From NCBI GenBank assembly GCA_964473525.1, contig CAYYPK010000006.1, positions 186,001-250,000 on the forward strand: DNA of 64,000 nucleotides. The letters are read 5' to 3'. How positions within the stretch are numbered: the first letter of the stretch is position 1; every line of letters starts with the position of its first letter. This stretch comes from GCA-2687025 sp964473525. Lineage in GTDB: Bacteria > Poribacteria > WGA-4E > GCA-2687025. Both the position numbers and the translations under genes were made by a program. The notes under the pieces were generated by a model, which searched no databases, was not told where the DNA came from, and was given only the letters and a program-made list of their open reading frames with translations. Below, piece after piece: positions 54,716-62,804 of the stretch.

Positions 54716-55553
54716 CCCTGCCCTCCAACGCTAGACCGAATTCCTCAATGTCGCGTAGCAGGTCTTCCCGTGTCAGCACGTTCTTGGCGAGTTCCCCTGG
54801 CGCGACCACCGCCTCCGTATCGACGATCTCCTCGAACTCAGGATTGCCGCGCAGCGGCGCGAGATGCTCGTCCGCTGCCGCCGTACGCGCCCAACCCGCG
54901 TTGACGATGATCGCGTCGCGGAGCCCCTTCAGCGCGCCGTCGGTGTCGCCACGTTTGAGGCGGATGACCGCCATGCAGTAGTGAGGAGCCGGCCAGTCGG
55001 GTCGCGCTTCCACAAGCGCCTCGTAGTGGGGGTAGGCGTCGTCGTAACGCTCGTTGTGGAAGTAGACCTGCGCCAGATCGAAATGTGCGTCCGCATAGCC
55101 CGGCCGCAACTCGACCGCCCTCTCCCACATGCGGAAAGCGTCCGCGGCTCGCTCCTCGTGGTGATCCGCGTATGCGCACCCGAGGTTGTAGTGCACGAAC
55201 GCGTCCGACGGGTCCAACTCGATCGCGGCGAGGAAGAAGCGTTCGGCCTCGACAAGATCGCCTGCCTCTCGTGCGTGGAATCCGCGACGGATGTGCGCTT
55301 GCCGCAGATTCTCGCGGGCGACCTCGTCTGCCGGATCCATCGCGCGGAGCCGCGTGTACGTCTCGTCCGCGGCGTCGTACTCCTCACGAAAGAGGTAGAT
55401 GCGCCCGAGAAGATGCAACGCGTCGGCGTTGTCCGGGGTTGCCTCCAACACCGCCTCAACGAGTTCTATCGCCTCGTCGAGCTCGCCGCGCTGGATAGCG
55501 TCGTCCGCGTCCGAGAGCCAGCGCGCGTGGCGTCGCCCGCGTAGTAGCTTCAT
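54699..55553 (-). CDS. tetratricopeptide-repeat protein
   Basis: This encodes 284 residues with about six TPR units: DADDAIQRGELDEAIELVEAVLEATPDNADALHLLG, LFREEYDAADETYTRLRAMDP, GDLVEAERFFLAAIELDPSDAFVHYNLG, MWERAVELRPGYADAHFDLA and VYFHNERYDDAYPHYEALVEARPDW (each shown only in part). It is cytosolic and a protein-protein adaptor. It overlaps the sugar kinase gene by four bases (ATGA) and the small downstream gene by 17 bases. The tight coupling to an FGGY kinase is not explained by known biology. Confidence 0.9.
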   Translation of the reverse strand: MKLLRGRRHARWLSDADDAIQRGELDEAIELVEAVLEATPDNADALHLLGRIYLFREEYDAADETYTRLRAMDPADEVARENLRQAHIRRGFHAREAGDLVEAERFFLAAIELDPSDAFVHYNLGCAYADHHEERAADAFRMWERAVELRPGYADAHFDLAQVYFHNERYDDAYPHYEALVEARPDWPAPHYCMAVIRLKRGDTDGALKGLRDAIIVNAGWARTAAADEHLAPLRGNPEFEEIVDTEAVVAPGELAKNVLTREDLLRDIEEFGLALEGRDASEE

Positions 55554-57025
55554 GCGCCCGCGCTGGCCGCGAGCGCCTCGACGACGCGCCGATGTCTGTC
55601 GTAGAGGGGCTCATACTCCTCGGCTCCGGTCGGCTCGAACGAGGTAGTGGGCATGCCGATGCGCTCCCACGCCTCCTCCACGCTGCTCACGATGCCGGCG
55701 CCGACCATCGCCAGCACAGCCGTGCCGACGGTGGTGACTTCTGGCACGCCCGCGAGTTCGACCGTGACGCCCGTCACATCCGCGAGTATCTGCCCAAACG
55801 CCTCGTTCTTGGCGAATCCGCCACCGACGAAGATGCCGCGGGCGTCTCCACTCATGGCGTTGAGGCCGTCGCGCGTCTGGAACGCGAGACCCTCCATCGC
55901 GGCGCGGACGGCGTTAGCCCGAGGCATGCCGTCCTCCCACCCCAGCACGGCGCTGGGCGCTGCGGGGTTCGGCCCAGTTCCGGCGACGAACGTCGGGTTG
56001 ATGTACACGCCTCCGCTGCCCGGGGCGACGGCGCCCGCCTCCTCGGTGGCTTCCGCGGCCGATGCGCCGGGAGCGTAATGGTCCCGCACGCCGTCGAACG
56101 CCAACCCGCCAATCATGTGCGCCTGCGTGTTGTATCCGCCGAGCACGCCGTCGTCGTGTGGGTTCAGTTGCCAGATGATGTTCCGCGCCTTCTCCTCGAG
56201 CGTAGCCCCGTAAGCGTCCCTCGTGCCGACAAGGATGCTCCACGTCCCGGTGGAATAGAGCGGGGTCTCGCGCAGGTCGCGACAGGCTCCCGCTGTCGCG
56301 AGAACCGTGTCGTGGCCCCCCGCGCAGACAGGCGTCCCGACCGGAATGCCGCTGGCGGCGGACCCATCCGCCGTCACGGTTCCCACCACATCTCCAGGTG
56401 AGAGCGTAGGGGTCGGGAACTTGTTCGGCACGTCGAAGGCGTCGAAGAGATCCTCGGACCAGTCGTTGGCGCCGAGGTCGAACATCATCGTCGTCGTCGC
56501 CATCGACCGCTCGGTGACGCGCTCGCCCGTCAGACGCGCTACGAGCAACTGCGGCATGAGGAGGAAGGCGTCGGCTCGGTCCAACACGTCGGGCCTGTGG
56601 TCGCGGAACCACCGCAAGCTGAACGCCGTGTTGAAGTGGAACGGAGCGGCGCCGGTGCGTCGGTAGGCATCGTCCAGGTCGAGCGCCTCCGTCGCCCAGT
56701 CCAACTGCTCGCGCGTGCGGGTGCACTTCCACGAGATCACGGGGTAGATGAGGTCGCCGGCGGCGTCCACTGCTCCCCAGCACACGCCGAACGTCGTCAG
56801 GTTCACTACCTTGGGTTCGACGTCGTTCGCAGCGAGGAGGCTCCCGGTGAGCTCGCACAGGTTGCGCCAGATGTCGTCGAGCGGCCACGCGACCCCGTCA
56901 TCCGTCTGCTCGACCTCTGTCGGTCGCGACGCGGATGCGATGACGCGCCCGTCCGTTCCGAGTAGCGACGCCGTTGTGTTCGTCGCCCCGCAATCCCAGA
57001 TGATCACACACTCACGGTTGCTCAT
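55550..57025 (-). CDS. FGGY-family carbohydrate kinase
   Basis: This encodes 491 residues, the standard length. The N-terminal phosphate-1 motif is WDCGATNTTASLLG, the substrate and catalytic part includes CAGGHDTVLATAGA with the catalytic Asp, and the adenosine motif is FVGGGFAKNEAFGQILADVTG followed by EVTTVGTAVLAMVGAG. The N-terminal ISWKCTRTREQLDW and the FHFNTAFSLRWF region resemble rhamnulokinase and fuculokinase relatives more than xylulokinase. It phosphorylates a sugar using ATP in the cytosol. It begins the kinase-TPR-small protein operon. Confidence 0.93.
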   Translation of the reverse strand: MSNRECVIIWDCGATNTTASLLGTDGRVIASASRPTEVEQTDDGVAWPLDDIWRNLCELTGSLLAANDVEPKVVNLTTFGVCWGAVDAAGDLIYPVISWKCTRTREQLDWATEALDLDDAYRRTGAAPFHFNTAFSLRWFRDHRPDVLDRADAFLLMPQLLVARLTGERVTERSMATTTMMFDLGANDWSEDLFDAFDVPNKFPTPTLSPGDVVGTVTADGSAASGIPVGTPVCAGGHDTVLATAGACRDLRETPLYSTGTWSILVGTRDAYGATLEEKARNIIWQLNPHDDGVLGGYNTQAHMIGGLAFDGVRDHYAPGASAAEATEEAGAVAPGSGGVYINPTFVAGTGPNPAAPSAVLGWEDGMPRANAVRAAMEGLAFQTRDGLNAMSGDARGIFVGGGFAKNEAFGQILADVTGVTVELAGVPEVTTVGTAVLAMVGAGIVSSVEEAWERIGMPTTSFEPTGAEEYEPLYDRHRRVVEALAASAGA

Positions 57026-57079
57026 ACGGTTTGGCGCCTTCCTGTGGCGTGCCAGGCCTGACGCGCGGAGATTGCACAG

Positions 57080-57517
57080 TCAGGGGCGCCAATTCTCAGG
57101 CGGAGCCGCGCGAGTGTCAATACGGAGGCGGGCGAGGAGACGGTTGACTCGGCGAGGGATCTGGGACTTCATCAGCGCCCGCCACCACGGCACGAGCAGC
57201 AGAACCACGATCGAGCCGTGGAAGATGAGACCCAGGCTGCGTAGGGTGTAACGCTGCCACGTCGGCGCGTCCAACGCGATGGAGGAGGGCCGATCCATAT
57301 CGCGCAGGATGTTCCCCCACACGAGGATGAGCAGGTACGTCTGTAAGCACAAGGCGACCACCGGCCGCCAACTCCGATCAAGCCGGCCCGGTCGGTACCC
57401 GGGTGTGACGCCATGGCTTCGGTCAACGCCACGGCGTCTGTGTGCCAGAACCGGGAGGGCCGCAACTCCGCCCGCGATTCCGAGCTCCCAGAGACGGGCG
57501 GGCGATGCGAGGAACAT
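57080..57517 (-). CDS. small integral membrane protein, unknown function
   Basis: This encodes 145 residues with three probable membrane segments: LWELGIAGGVAALPVLA near the N-terminus, PVVALCLQTYLLILVWGNIL in the middle, and SLGLIFHGSIVVLLLVPWW near residue 100. Arg-rich stretches lie between and after them. It has no recognised family. It is the last of three small membrane-protein genes on this strand, following the lipoprotein gene. Confidence 0.6.
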   Translation of the reverse strand: MFLASPARLWELGIAGGVAALPVLAHRRRGVDRSHGVTPGYRPGRLDRSWRPVVALCLQTYLLILVWGNILRDMDRPSSIALDAPTWQRYTLRSLGLIFHGSIVVLLLVPWWRALMKSQIPRRVNRLLARLRIDTRAAPPENWRP

Positions 57518-57558
57518 GACTCGGTTCCCGTGATCGTGGATGCCAACTCAGACGCGCG

Positions 57559-57957
57559 CTATAGGTGAGAATGACGGCCGAAGACGCGAGCGCGGTGGCC
57601 TCGGACCGCATGCCACGATCTTACCGCTAGCAGGAGGGTGGACGGGACGAGCAGCGTCCCATACACGAGCGCGACGACAGGAGGCGGTGGGTATTCGCCC
57701 GCTGCGGATCGCACGCGGGGAAGCGCCTCCCACAGCACGAGAGTAGCAATGAGATAGAACGCCGTGCCGTAGATGGTCAGAACCAAACCCCGCTCCCAGA
57801 CAGGCATGGGCACGTCGGCTGGGTGCATATGCCTGCGGGCGCCTCCAGCGTGTCTGACACGTACTTTCCTCACGATGCGGGCCGCGCGCAGCGAGATGGA
57901 CGCAGCGATGGCGTAGTAAATCATCCAGCGTTGAGTCGGCGTGAACGCGTTGAGCAT
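57559..57957 (-). CDS. small integral membrane protein, unknown function
   Basis: This encodes about 132 residues from the ATG at 57957; a GTG at 57966 would add three. Membrane segments are RWMIYYAIAASISLRAARI (short), LVLTIYGTAFYLIATLVLWEAL and VVALVYGTLLVPSTLLLAV, with a basic, His/Arg-containing tail. It lies 18 bp after the upstream membrane-protein gene, so they are likely co-transcribed. No family is recognised. Confidence 0.6.
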   Translation of the reverse strand: MLNAFTPTQRWMIYYAIAASISLRAARIVRKVRVRHAGGARRHMHPADVPMPVWERGLVLTIYGTAFYLIATLVLWEALPRVRSAAGEYPPPPVVALVYGTLLVPSTLLLAVRSWHAVRGHRARVFGRHSHL

Positions 57958-57975
57958 GGAATCCACCGGCCCATT

Positions 57976-58473
57976 CTACCTGCCGTGGTCACCGTGGCCC
58001 CGCTGTGCCGGCGGCTCAGCCTCCGGCGACGCCGGAGCGCCGGCAGAACCGAAGCCGCCGATGAGGCGGTCGTCTGACGAAGGCAACTCGTCGGCCAGGA
58101 TATGCGGGCCGTGTGTCTTCGCCGCGCGCCACAGTAACGCGCTCTGTATGATGACCATGACGGCGATTACGAGCATTGGCACGTAGCCACGCCAGCCACG
58201 CGGCCCCGACGGCCCCATGCTCATGCCCACGAACGCCTTCAGCACGAGAGCCAACACGCCCAGGATGCCGGCGTATATACCTAGCATCGCGGAGCGCTCG
58301 AAGCGGTTGAGGGGCACTCTCGTTCTGGGCGGCGCGACCGGTCCATCGTCGTTGGTGATGCCCTCGAACGCGCCAGCGCGACGTAGGCTCCGTATGCGGG
58401 ACGCTACCACGAGCACTGCACATAAGACGGTGAGGACAAGGATCGCGTTCAGGGTCGGGGTGGGTGAGTCCAT
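57976..58473 (-). CDS. membrane protein with three or four helices, unknown function
   Basis: This encodes 165 residues from the ATG at 58473; the open frame continues upstream but is not convincing and no good ribosome site is seen. Hydrophobic segments are AILVLTVLCAVLVVASRI, LGIYAGILGVLALVLKAFVG and VPMLVIAVMVIIQSALLW. The C-terminus is Pro/Ala-rich, ending HGDHGR. It lies 124 bp downstream of the lipoprotein gene and may share its sigma-54 promoter. Confidence 0.6.
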   Translation of the reverse strand: MDSPTPTLNAILVLTVLCAVLVVASRIRSLRRAGAFEGITNDDGPVAPPRTRVPLNRFERSAMLGIYAGILGVLALVLKAFVGMSMGPSGPRGWRGYVPMLVIAVMVIIQSALLWRAAKTHGPHILADELPSSDDRLIGGFGSAGAPASPEAEPPAQRGHGDHGR

Positions 58474-58597
58474 GAGGAGATGGTAGCGGGCACGGCTCCC
58501 GCGCTCAACGCGCCACGACGGATGTGGAACGCACGAGCGCCCGCCTACGTCAGCAGGCGGGCGTTCGCTTGGCCGAGAACACGCTCGTCGGAGCCGA

Positions 58598-59407
58598 CTA
58601 CTCCTGCCAGCGTCCGCGTCCACCACGACGGCCACCGTCACGCGGTCGTTCCTGCTCGTCGCGTGAGTGCAGGAACTCGATGGCGTCGTCCGTCTCCCCC
58701 GTCATCGTGATCAACACGCCGTTCTCCGTGTCCTCGACGGTGACGGTGACGTCGTCACGCGCGCCGTCGGGGCGCTCCGGGGCTTCGCCGTCGTTGCGGC
58801 TCTGCATGGCTTCAACGGTCTCGGCATTGTCCGACTCGAGCCGGATCTCAATGCCCGTGTCGGTCTCGATCACCGTGCGCTCAACGCCCTCGAGCCGCTC
58901 GCCGTCTCCGCCGGGACGCCCGTGGCGTCCACCGTGCCGGCCGTGCTCGCCGTCGCGGCCCCGGGTGGCGCGTTCCTGTATCAGCGCGACCGCCTCCTCG
59001 GTGGCGCCGGAGAGCGTGACGACCACGCCCGTCGCCGTGTTCTCGACGGTGGCTTCCACGGGTGGGGCATTGTCGGGGCGCTCACGATCCGCGTGGTGCG
59101 CGGCGCGTTCCTGGATCTTCTCGACGCGGTCGGGGTCGTCTGAGTCGATCGTGATGACCACGCCGTCCTCGGTCAGAGTCACCTCACGTGTGACGTTGTC
59201 CCTGCCCGCTTCGCCATCCCCGCCGTCCGCCGCGTCCTCGCCGAAGCGCGGGGCCGCAAGTATCGCGTCGGCGTCGCTCAGGGCGCCATCCAGCGCGAGG
59301 GAGTCCGACGCCTGGTCGCCGCAGCCCGGCGCCGCGATGATCGCGGAGCCCAGCGCGACGAGGGCGAAGCCCGTGGTTCCGACCGCGCGTGCGAAGGTGT
59401 TTCTCAT
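58598..59407 (-). CDS. secreted lipoprotein-like protein with four tandem repeats
   Basis: This encodes 269 residues from the ATG at 59407, with AAGGA seven bases upstream. The signal sequence ends IIAAPGCGDQ, a likely if imperfect lipobox. Four repeats of about 40 residues follow, each a short beta-hairpin-like unit plus helix: DGVVITIDSDDPDRVEKIQERA, GVVVTLSGATEEAVALIQERA, GIEIRLESDNAETVEAMQSR and GVLITMTGETDDAIEFLHSR. The linker between repeats 2 and 3 is HGRHGGRHGRPGGDG, and the end is Arg/Gly rich. It is overall strongly acidic. It lies behind a sigma-54 promoter next to an NtrC-type regulator, so it is probably a stress- or metal-induced periplasmic protein. No family is recognised. Confidence 0.75.
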   Translation of the reverse strand: MRNTFARAVGTTGFALVALGSAIIAAPGCGDQASDSLALDGALSDADAILAAPRFGEDAADGGDGEAGRDNVTREVTLTEDGVVITIDSDDPDRVEKIQERAAHHADRERPDNAPPVEATVENTATGVVVTLSGATEEAVALIQERATRGRDGEHGRHGGRHGRPGGDGERLEGVERTVIETDTGIEIRLESDNAETVEAMQSRNDGEAPERPDGARDDVTVTVEDTENGVLITMTGETDDAIEFLHSRDEQERPRDGGRRGGRGRWQE

Positions 59408-59483
59408 TGCCTGTTCCTTCATGTGTCTCGCTACCGTGTCCCGGCGTCGTTCCCGCCGTGTTCCGTTGCGTGGAGACACGTAG

Positions 59484-59500
59484 AGCAACAGGCGTGCCAA
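59484..59500 (-). promoter_or_regulatory. sigma-54 (-24/-12) promoter
   Basis: Read on the minus strand, the sequence is TTGGCACGCCTGTTGCT. It matches the sigma-54 consensus (TTGGCACG, four bases, TTGCW) at every defined position, with GG and GC exactly ten bases apart. It predicts a start of transcription near 59474 and a leader of about 65 bases to the lipoprotein ATG at 59407. It lies directly downstream of an NtrC-family activator gene. Confidence 0.88.
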
Positions 59501-59550
59501 CGCGAAACGCCCGAAAAGCACTGGGAAAGCCGGTTTACAGGCGGTGTCCG

Positions 59551-59577
59551 CTCGACGAAAAGGTCGAAGGCTCGACG
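59551..59577 (-). promoter_or_regulatory. candidate activator-binding site (GTCGA/TCGAC repeats)
   Basis: CTCGACG occurs at 59551-59557 and again at 59571-59577, with GTCGA at 59563-59567 making two overlapping palindromes. It lies 50-80 bases upstream of the -24 element, a plausible enhancer position. On the minus strand GTCGAGCCTTCGAC followed by CTTTTC could instead be a weak terminator of the regulator gene. Confidence 0.35.
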
Positions 59578-59578
59578 T

Positions 59579-60931
59579 TCACGTCGACTCGCGCGAGGAA
59601 GCCAGGCCGTACTTGCGGAGCTTGTAACGAAGGTTGCGTTCCGTGATCCCGAGCTGTTCCGCCGCGCGCGTCTGGACGCCGCCACTCTCGTGCAGGGCCT
59701 CCGCGATGTACTGGCGTTCCAGTTCCTCAACGGCGGCGGGCAACGTGTCTGCCGCCACGGACGGTGGCGCCGGCCCTCGGGTCAGCGTGGGCGGCAGATC
59801 CATCGCCGTGATGCGACCCCCTTGGGCGAGTATCGCGGCGCGCTCAATTGCGTTCTGTAACTCGCGGACGTTGCCCGGGTAGTCGTGGCTGAGCAGCGCC
59901 CGCTCCGCCTCCTCGTCGAAGACCGGCGGTTCCTGGCCTGGCGGCGTGTGCGAACGCAGGAACGCGTCTATCAGCGCGGGCACATCCGCGCGACGCTCTC
60001 GCAACGGCGGCACCTCCACCGACACGACGTCCAACCGGTAGTACAGATCCTGGCGGAACGTCCCGGCCTCCACCGCCCGCTCCAGATCCTGATTGGTGGC
60101 GGCGATGATCCGCACGTCCACTTGTATGGGCTTGCCCGACGCTCCGATGCGCTCCACGACGCGCTCCTGGAGCACGCGCAGCAGTTTTACCTGCGTCGCC
60201 AGGGGCACCTCTCCGATTTCGTCCAGGAAGAGCGTCCCGCCCTCGGCGGCTTCGAAGCGACCCTCGCGAGCCCGATCCGCGCCGGTGTACGCCCCCTTCT
60301 CGTGCCCGAACAGTTCGCTCTCGATGAGCGTCTCGGGCAGCGCGGCGCAGCTGACGATGCCGAACGGCTTGTCCGCGCGGTTCGAGCGGTTGTGGATGCG
60401 TTCGGCCAGGACATTCTTGCCCACGCCGGATTCCCCAAGCAGGAGGATCGTGGCGTCCGTCGGCGCGGCGCGTTCCAGAAGCGACAGCACCTCGCGCATG
60501 GCTCCGCTCTCAGCTATGAACCCGTCGTCGTCGGCAGTATCGGCTACGCGGTCGGGGCCACGCCCTAGCTCGCTCTCGATCTTCCATATCTTGACCTGCA
60601 GGTCGTCGAGGTCGAGAGGCTTAGGCAGATAGTCCCACGCGCCCGCCTTCGCGGCTTCGACGGCCTGGGCGTACGTCGCGAACGCGGTAGCCAGCAGGAC
60701 AGCCAGTTCCGGGAACATCGCGCGCAGACGGCGCAGTACCTCGATCCCGTCGATGCCGGGCATGCGGATGTCGCTAATGACGAGGTCCAGCTCGCCCTCG
60801 CGCTCCGCGAGGGCAACTCCCTCCTCGCCCGTGCCCGCGTCGAACACCTCGTGATCCTGCTTCCGGAGGAAGCCGCGGAGCATCCGGCGCTGGGCGTCGT
60901 CGTCGTCGATTACCAGTATCCGCACTGTCAA
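59579..60931 (-). CDS. sigma-54-dependent response regulator, NtrC/ZraR family
   Basis: This encodes 450 residues. The receiver domain (ILVIDDDDAQRRML, phospho-Asp in VISDIRMPGIDG, Lys in YLPKPLDLD) is followed by a sigma-54 AAA+ domain with Walker A GESGVGKN, the sigma-54 contact loop GAYTGA (usual GAFTGA, Tyr variant), Walker B GGTLFLDEIGE and the R-finger region RQDLYYRLDV. It ends in a Fis-type HTH (RAAEQLGITERNLRYKLRKYGL). It overlaps the kinase gene by four bases. The adjacent sigma-54 promoter is its obvious candidate target. Confidence 0.96.
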   Translation of the reverse strand: MTVRILVIDDDDAQRRMLRGFLRKQDHEVFDAGTGEEGVALAEREGELDLVISDIRMPGIDGIEVLRRLRAMFPELAVLLATAFATYAQAVEAAKAGAWDYLPKPLDLDDLQVKIWKIESELGRGPDRVADTADDDGFIAESGAMREVLSLLERAAPTDATILLLGESGVGKNVLAERIHNRSNRADKPFGIVSCAALPETLIESELFGHEKGAYTGADRAREGRFEAAEGGTLFLDEIGEVPLATQVKLLRVLQERVVERIGASGKPIQVDVRIIAATNQDLERAVEAGTFRQDLYYRLDVVSVEVPPLRERRADVPALIDAFLRSHTPPGQEPPVFDEEAERALLSHDYPGNVRELQNAIERAAILAQGGRITAMDLPPTLTRGPAPPSVAADTLPAAVEELERQYIAEALHESGGVQTRAAEQLGITERNLRYKLRKYGLASSREST

Positions 60932-62709
60932 CCGTCCTGCTTACGGGGTTCGTTGCGGGGCAACGTGATCTCGAGCGTAGTTCCCTGGCCGGGCTCGCTC
61001 AGTATGCGGGTGGCGCCGCCGTGCTCCGCGACGATCTGATGCACCATCGGCAGCCCGAGACCGTTGCCGTTCGGCTTCGTTGTGTAATAGAGGTCGAACA
61101 CCCGCGTCAACTGCTGCTCCGGCACGCCCGGCCCTTCGTCCGTCACCGTCAGCACCGCCTGCCCCGCGTCCGAGGCCAGCGCAACGCGGATGGCGCCGCC
61201 GTCCGGCTGCGCCTCCAGCGCGTTCCTGATGAGGTTCTCGACCACCTGGCTCAACTGAATGGGGTCGAATTCATGCGACAGTTCGTCAGGGGCCTGCGCG
61301 TCCAGCGACACTCCTTGCGCCTCGGCGCCCGGCGCCATACGTGAGACGACGTCGCGCGTCAGTTCCGCCAAGTCGCCTGTTGTAGGCGCGATCTTCGCCG
61401 GTCGCGCGAACCTCAGGAACTGATCTACCACCTGCTCGACACGCGTCGACTGCGACCTGAGCGTGTCGATGAGTTCGTGGTATTCGTCGGCGTCTTCCGG
61501 CGGCGCAAACTCGCGCGCTAGGCGCTGCGACGCCATGCTCATCGCGTTCAGGGGACTGCGGATCTCATGGGCAACTCCGGCGGCCAACTCGCCCATTGCA
61601 GTCAGCTTCTCGCGCCGCCGCGATTCCTCCTCGAGCCGGTTTACCTCTTCCTGGATGCGGTCGCGCTCGGTCGTGAGCAGCTGGACGTTCTGACGCGTGA
61701 AGAGGAGGACGGATGCGCCGATGAACACCAACGCCACGAGCCCGGCGCGGCCGATCCCTTGCGTCCACGCAGCCCGCTGTATCGCGCGGAAAGGCTGCGC
61801 GTCCAGCGTGACGCTGACACGGGCGGGCGCGCCTTCGAACGCGCGCAGTGTACGCGTGCCGACGAAGGTGGTCGCTCCGTCCTTCTCGTCCCAGCGCCAC
61901 GAGAAGCTTGCGCCAGGCTCCGGTTCCGGCACCCCTTGCGTCTCCAGAGAGACATCGACGATCGCGGGTTCGCGTTCCCTCAGCCGCACATAGAAGTCGT
62001 CGCGGCCGGAGCTGGCGCGCAGCCGTCGCATCTCTTCTGCCTGTACGATGGCGACAATGGCGCCTCCGCGCAGGCGGCGTCGCGCCGCGCCGGTCCACTG
62101 ACTGCCGCGCCGCCCCTCGAACCCCAACTCCACATAGTCGGCGTCACCGTCCAACACCTGCTGCACCTCGGGGTGCTCCAGGGCGATAAAGGGCCGCGAC
62201 GGTCTGTCTTCCCGGGAGCGTCGAGGCCGACCCTCGCCAAACGGCCGCCTTCGCCCCTGGTCAGGAGGGGGCGGCCCGGCTCTACGACCGCTACTTGGAG
62301 GGCCGTCGCCGAAGCGTCCTCGTCGGCCTCTCTGCTGTCGCGACGTCTCCACCGTTCCGTCCGCGGCCAACACCACGATCTGGAGCTCTCCGGGCAGCCG
62401 GTCGAGGGTGTCCAGCTTCTCGTCCGTGATGGCGGCGTCGCGGTCCAGTTCGTACAGCCGGTCGAGCATCCACACGACCCTGTTGGCGAGTTGGGTCTGC
62501 GCTTCGGTATACGAGCGCGCGCTCTGTAGCCCGGAGAACCCGAGGACCGTTGTGAGGATGGCCGCGTTGGTGGCGAACAGGCTCTCCAAACTCTCACGCC
62601 TCTGCCGCGCCTCCCACGACGCGGACAGACCGGACAGCGCCACGACCACAAGCCCCACGCCAATCAGCGCGGACGCCAGCGCCCTGGATGGCCGTCTCGT
62701 TGATGCCAT
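60928..62709 (-). CDS. membrane sensor histidine kinase, partner of the NtrC-type regulator
   Basis: This encodes 593 residues from the ATG at 62709, with GGAGGGAG six bases upstream; the frame stays open upstream into the next gene but is not coding there. Helix 1 is LASALIGVGLVVVALSGLSA and helix 2 (near residue 330) is GLVALVFIGASVLLF. The sensor region between them contains a basic insert rich in Arg, Gly and Pro (RGRRGRFGDGPPSSGRRAGPP). HisKA has AHEIRSPLNAMSM; the ATPase has NLIRNALEAQ, DEGPGVP and GNGLGLPMV. The gene order kinase, regulator, sigma-54 promoter, periplasmic protein resembles ZraSR-type envelope stress circuits. Confidence 0.95.
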   Translation of the reverse strand: MASTRRPSRALASALIGVGLVVVALSGLSASWEARQRRESLESLFATNAAILTTVLGFSGLQSARSYTEAQTQLANRVVWMLDRLYELDRDAAITDEKLDTLDRLPGELQIVVLAADGTVETSRQQRGRRGRFGDGPPSSGRRAGPPPPDQGRRRPFGEGRPRRSREDRPSRPFIALEHPEVQQVLDGDADYVELGFEGRRGSQWTGAARRRLRGGAIVAIVQAEEMRRLRASSGRDDFYVRLREREPAIVDVSLETQGVPEPEPGASFSWRWDEKDGATTFVGTRTLRAFEGAPARVSVTLDAQPFRAIQRAAWTQGIGRAGLVALVFIGASVLLFTRQNVQLLTTERDRIQEEVNRLEEESRRREKLTAMGELAAGVAHEIRSPLNAMSMASQRLAREFAPPEDADEYHELIDTLRSQSTRVEQVVDQFLRFARPAKIAPTTGDLAELTRDVVSRMAPGAEAQGVSLDAQAPDELSHEFDPIQLSQVVENLIRNALEAQPDGGAIRVALASDAGQAVLTVTDEGPGVPEQQLTRVFDLYYTTKPNGNGLGLPMVHQIVAEHGGATRILSEPGQGTTLEITLPRNEPRKQDG

Positions 62710-62804
62710 GCCGCTCCCTCCGCTGCGCCTCGCGGGCTCTCTCCACGGGCTGCTTCGCGCGCGCCACGTATGCGCTCCGTTAGTCGGGAACGAACGCGTA
62801 TGGG

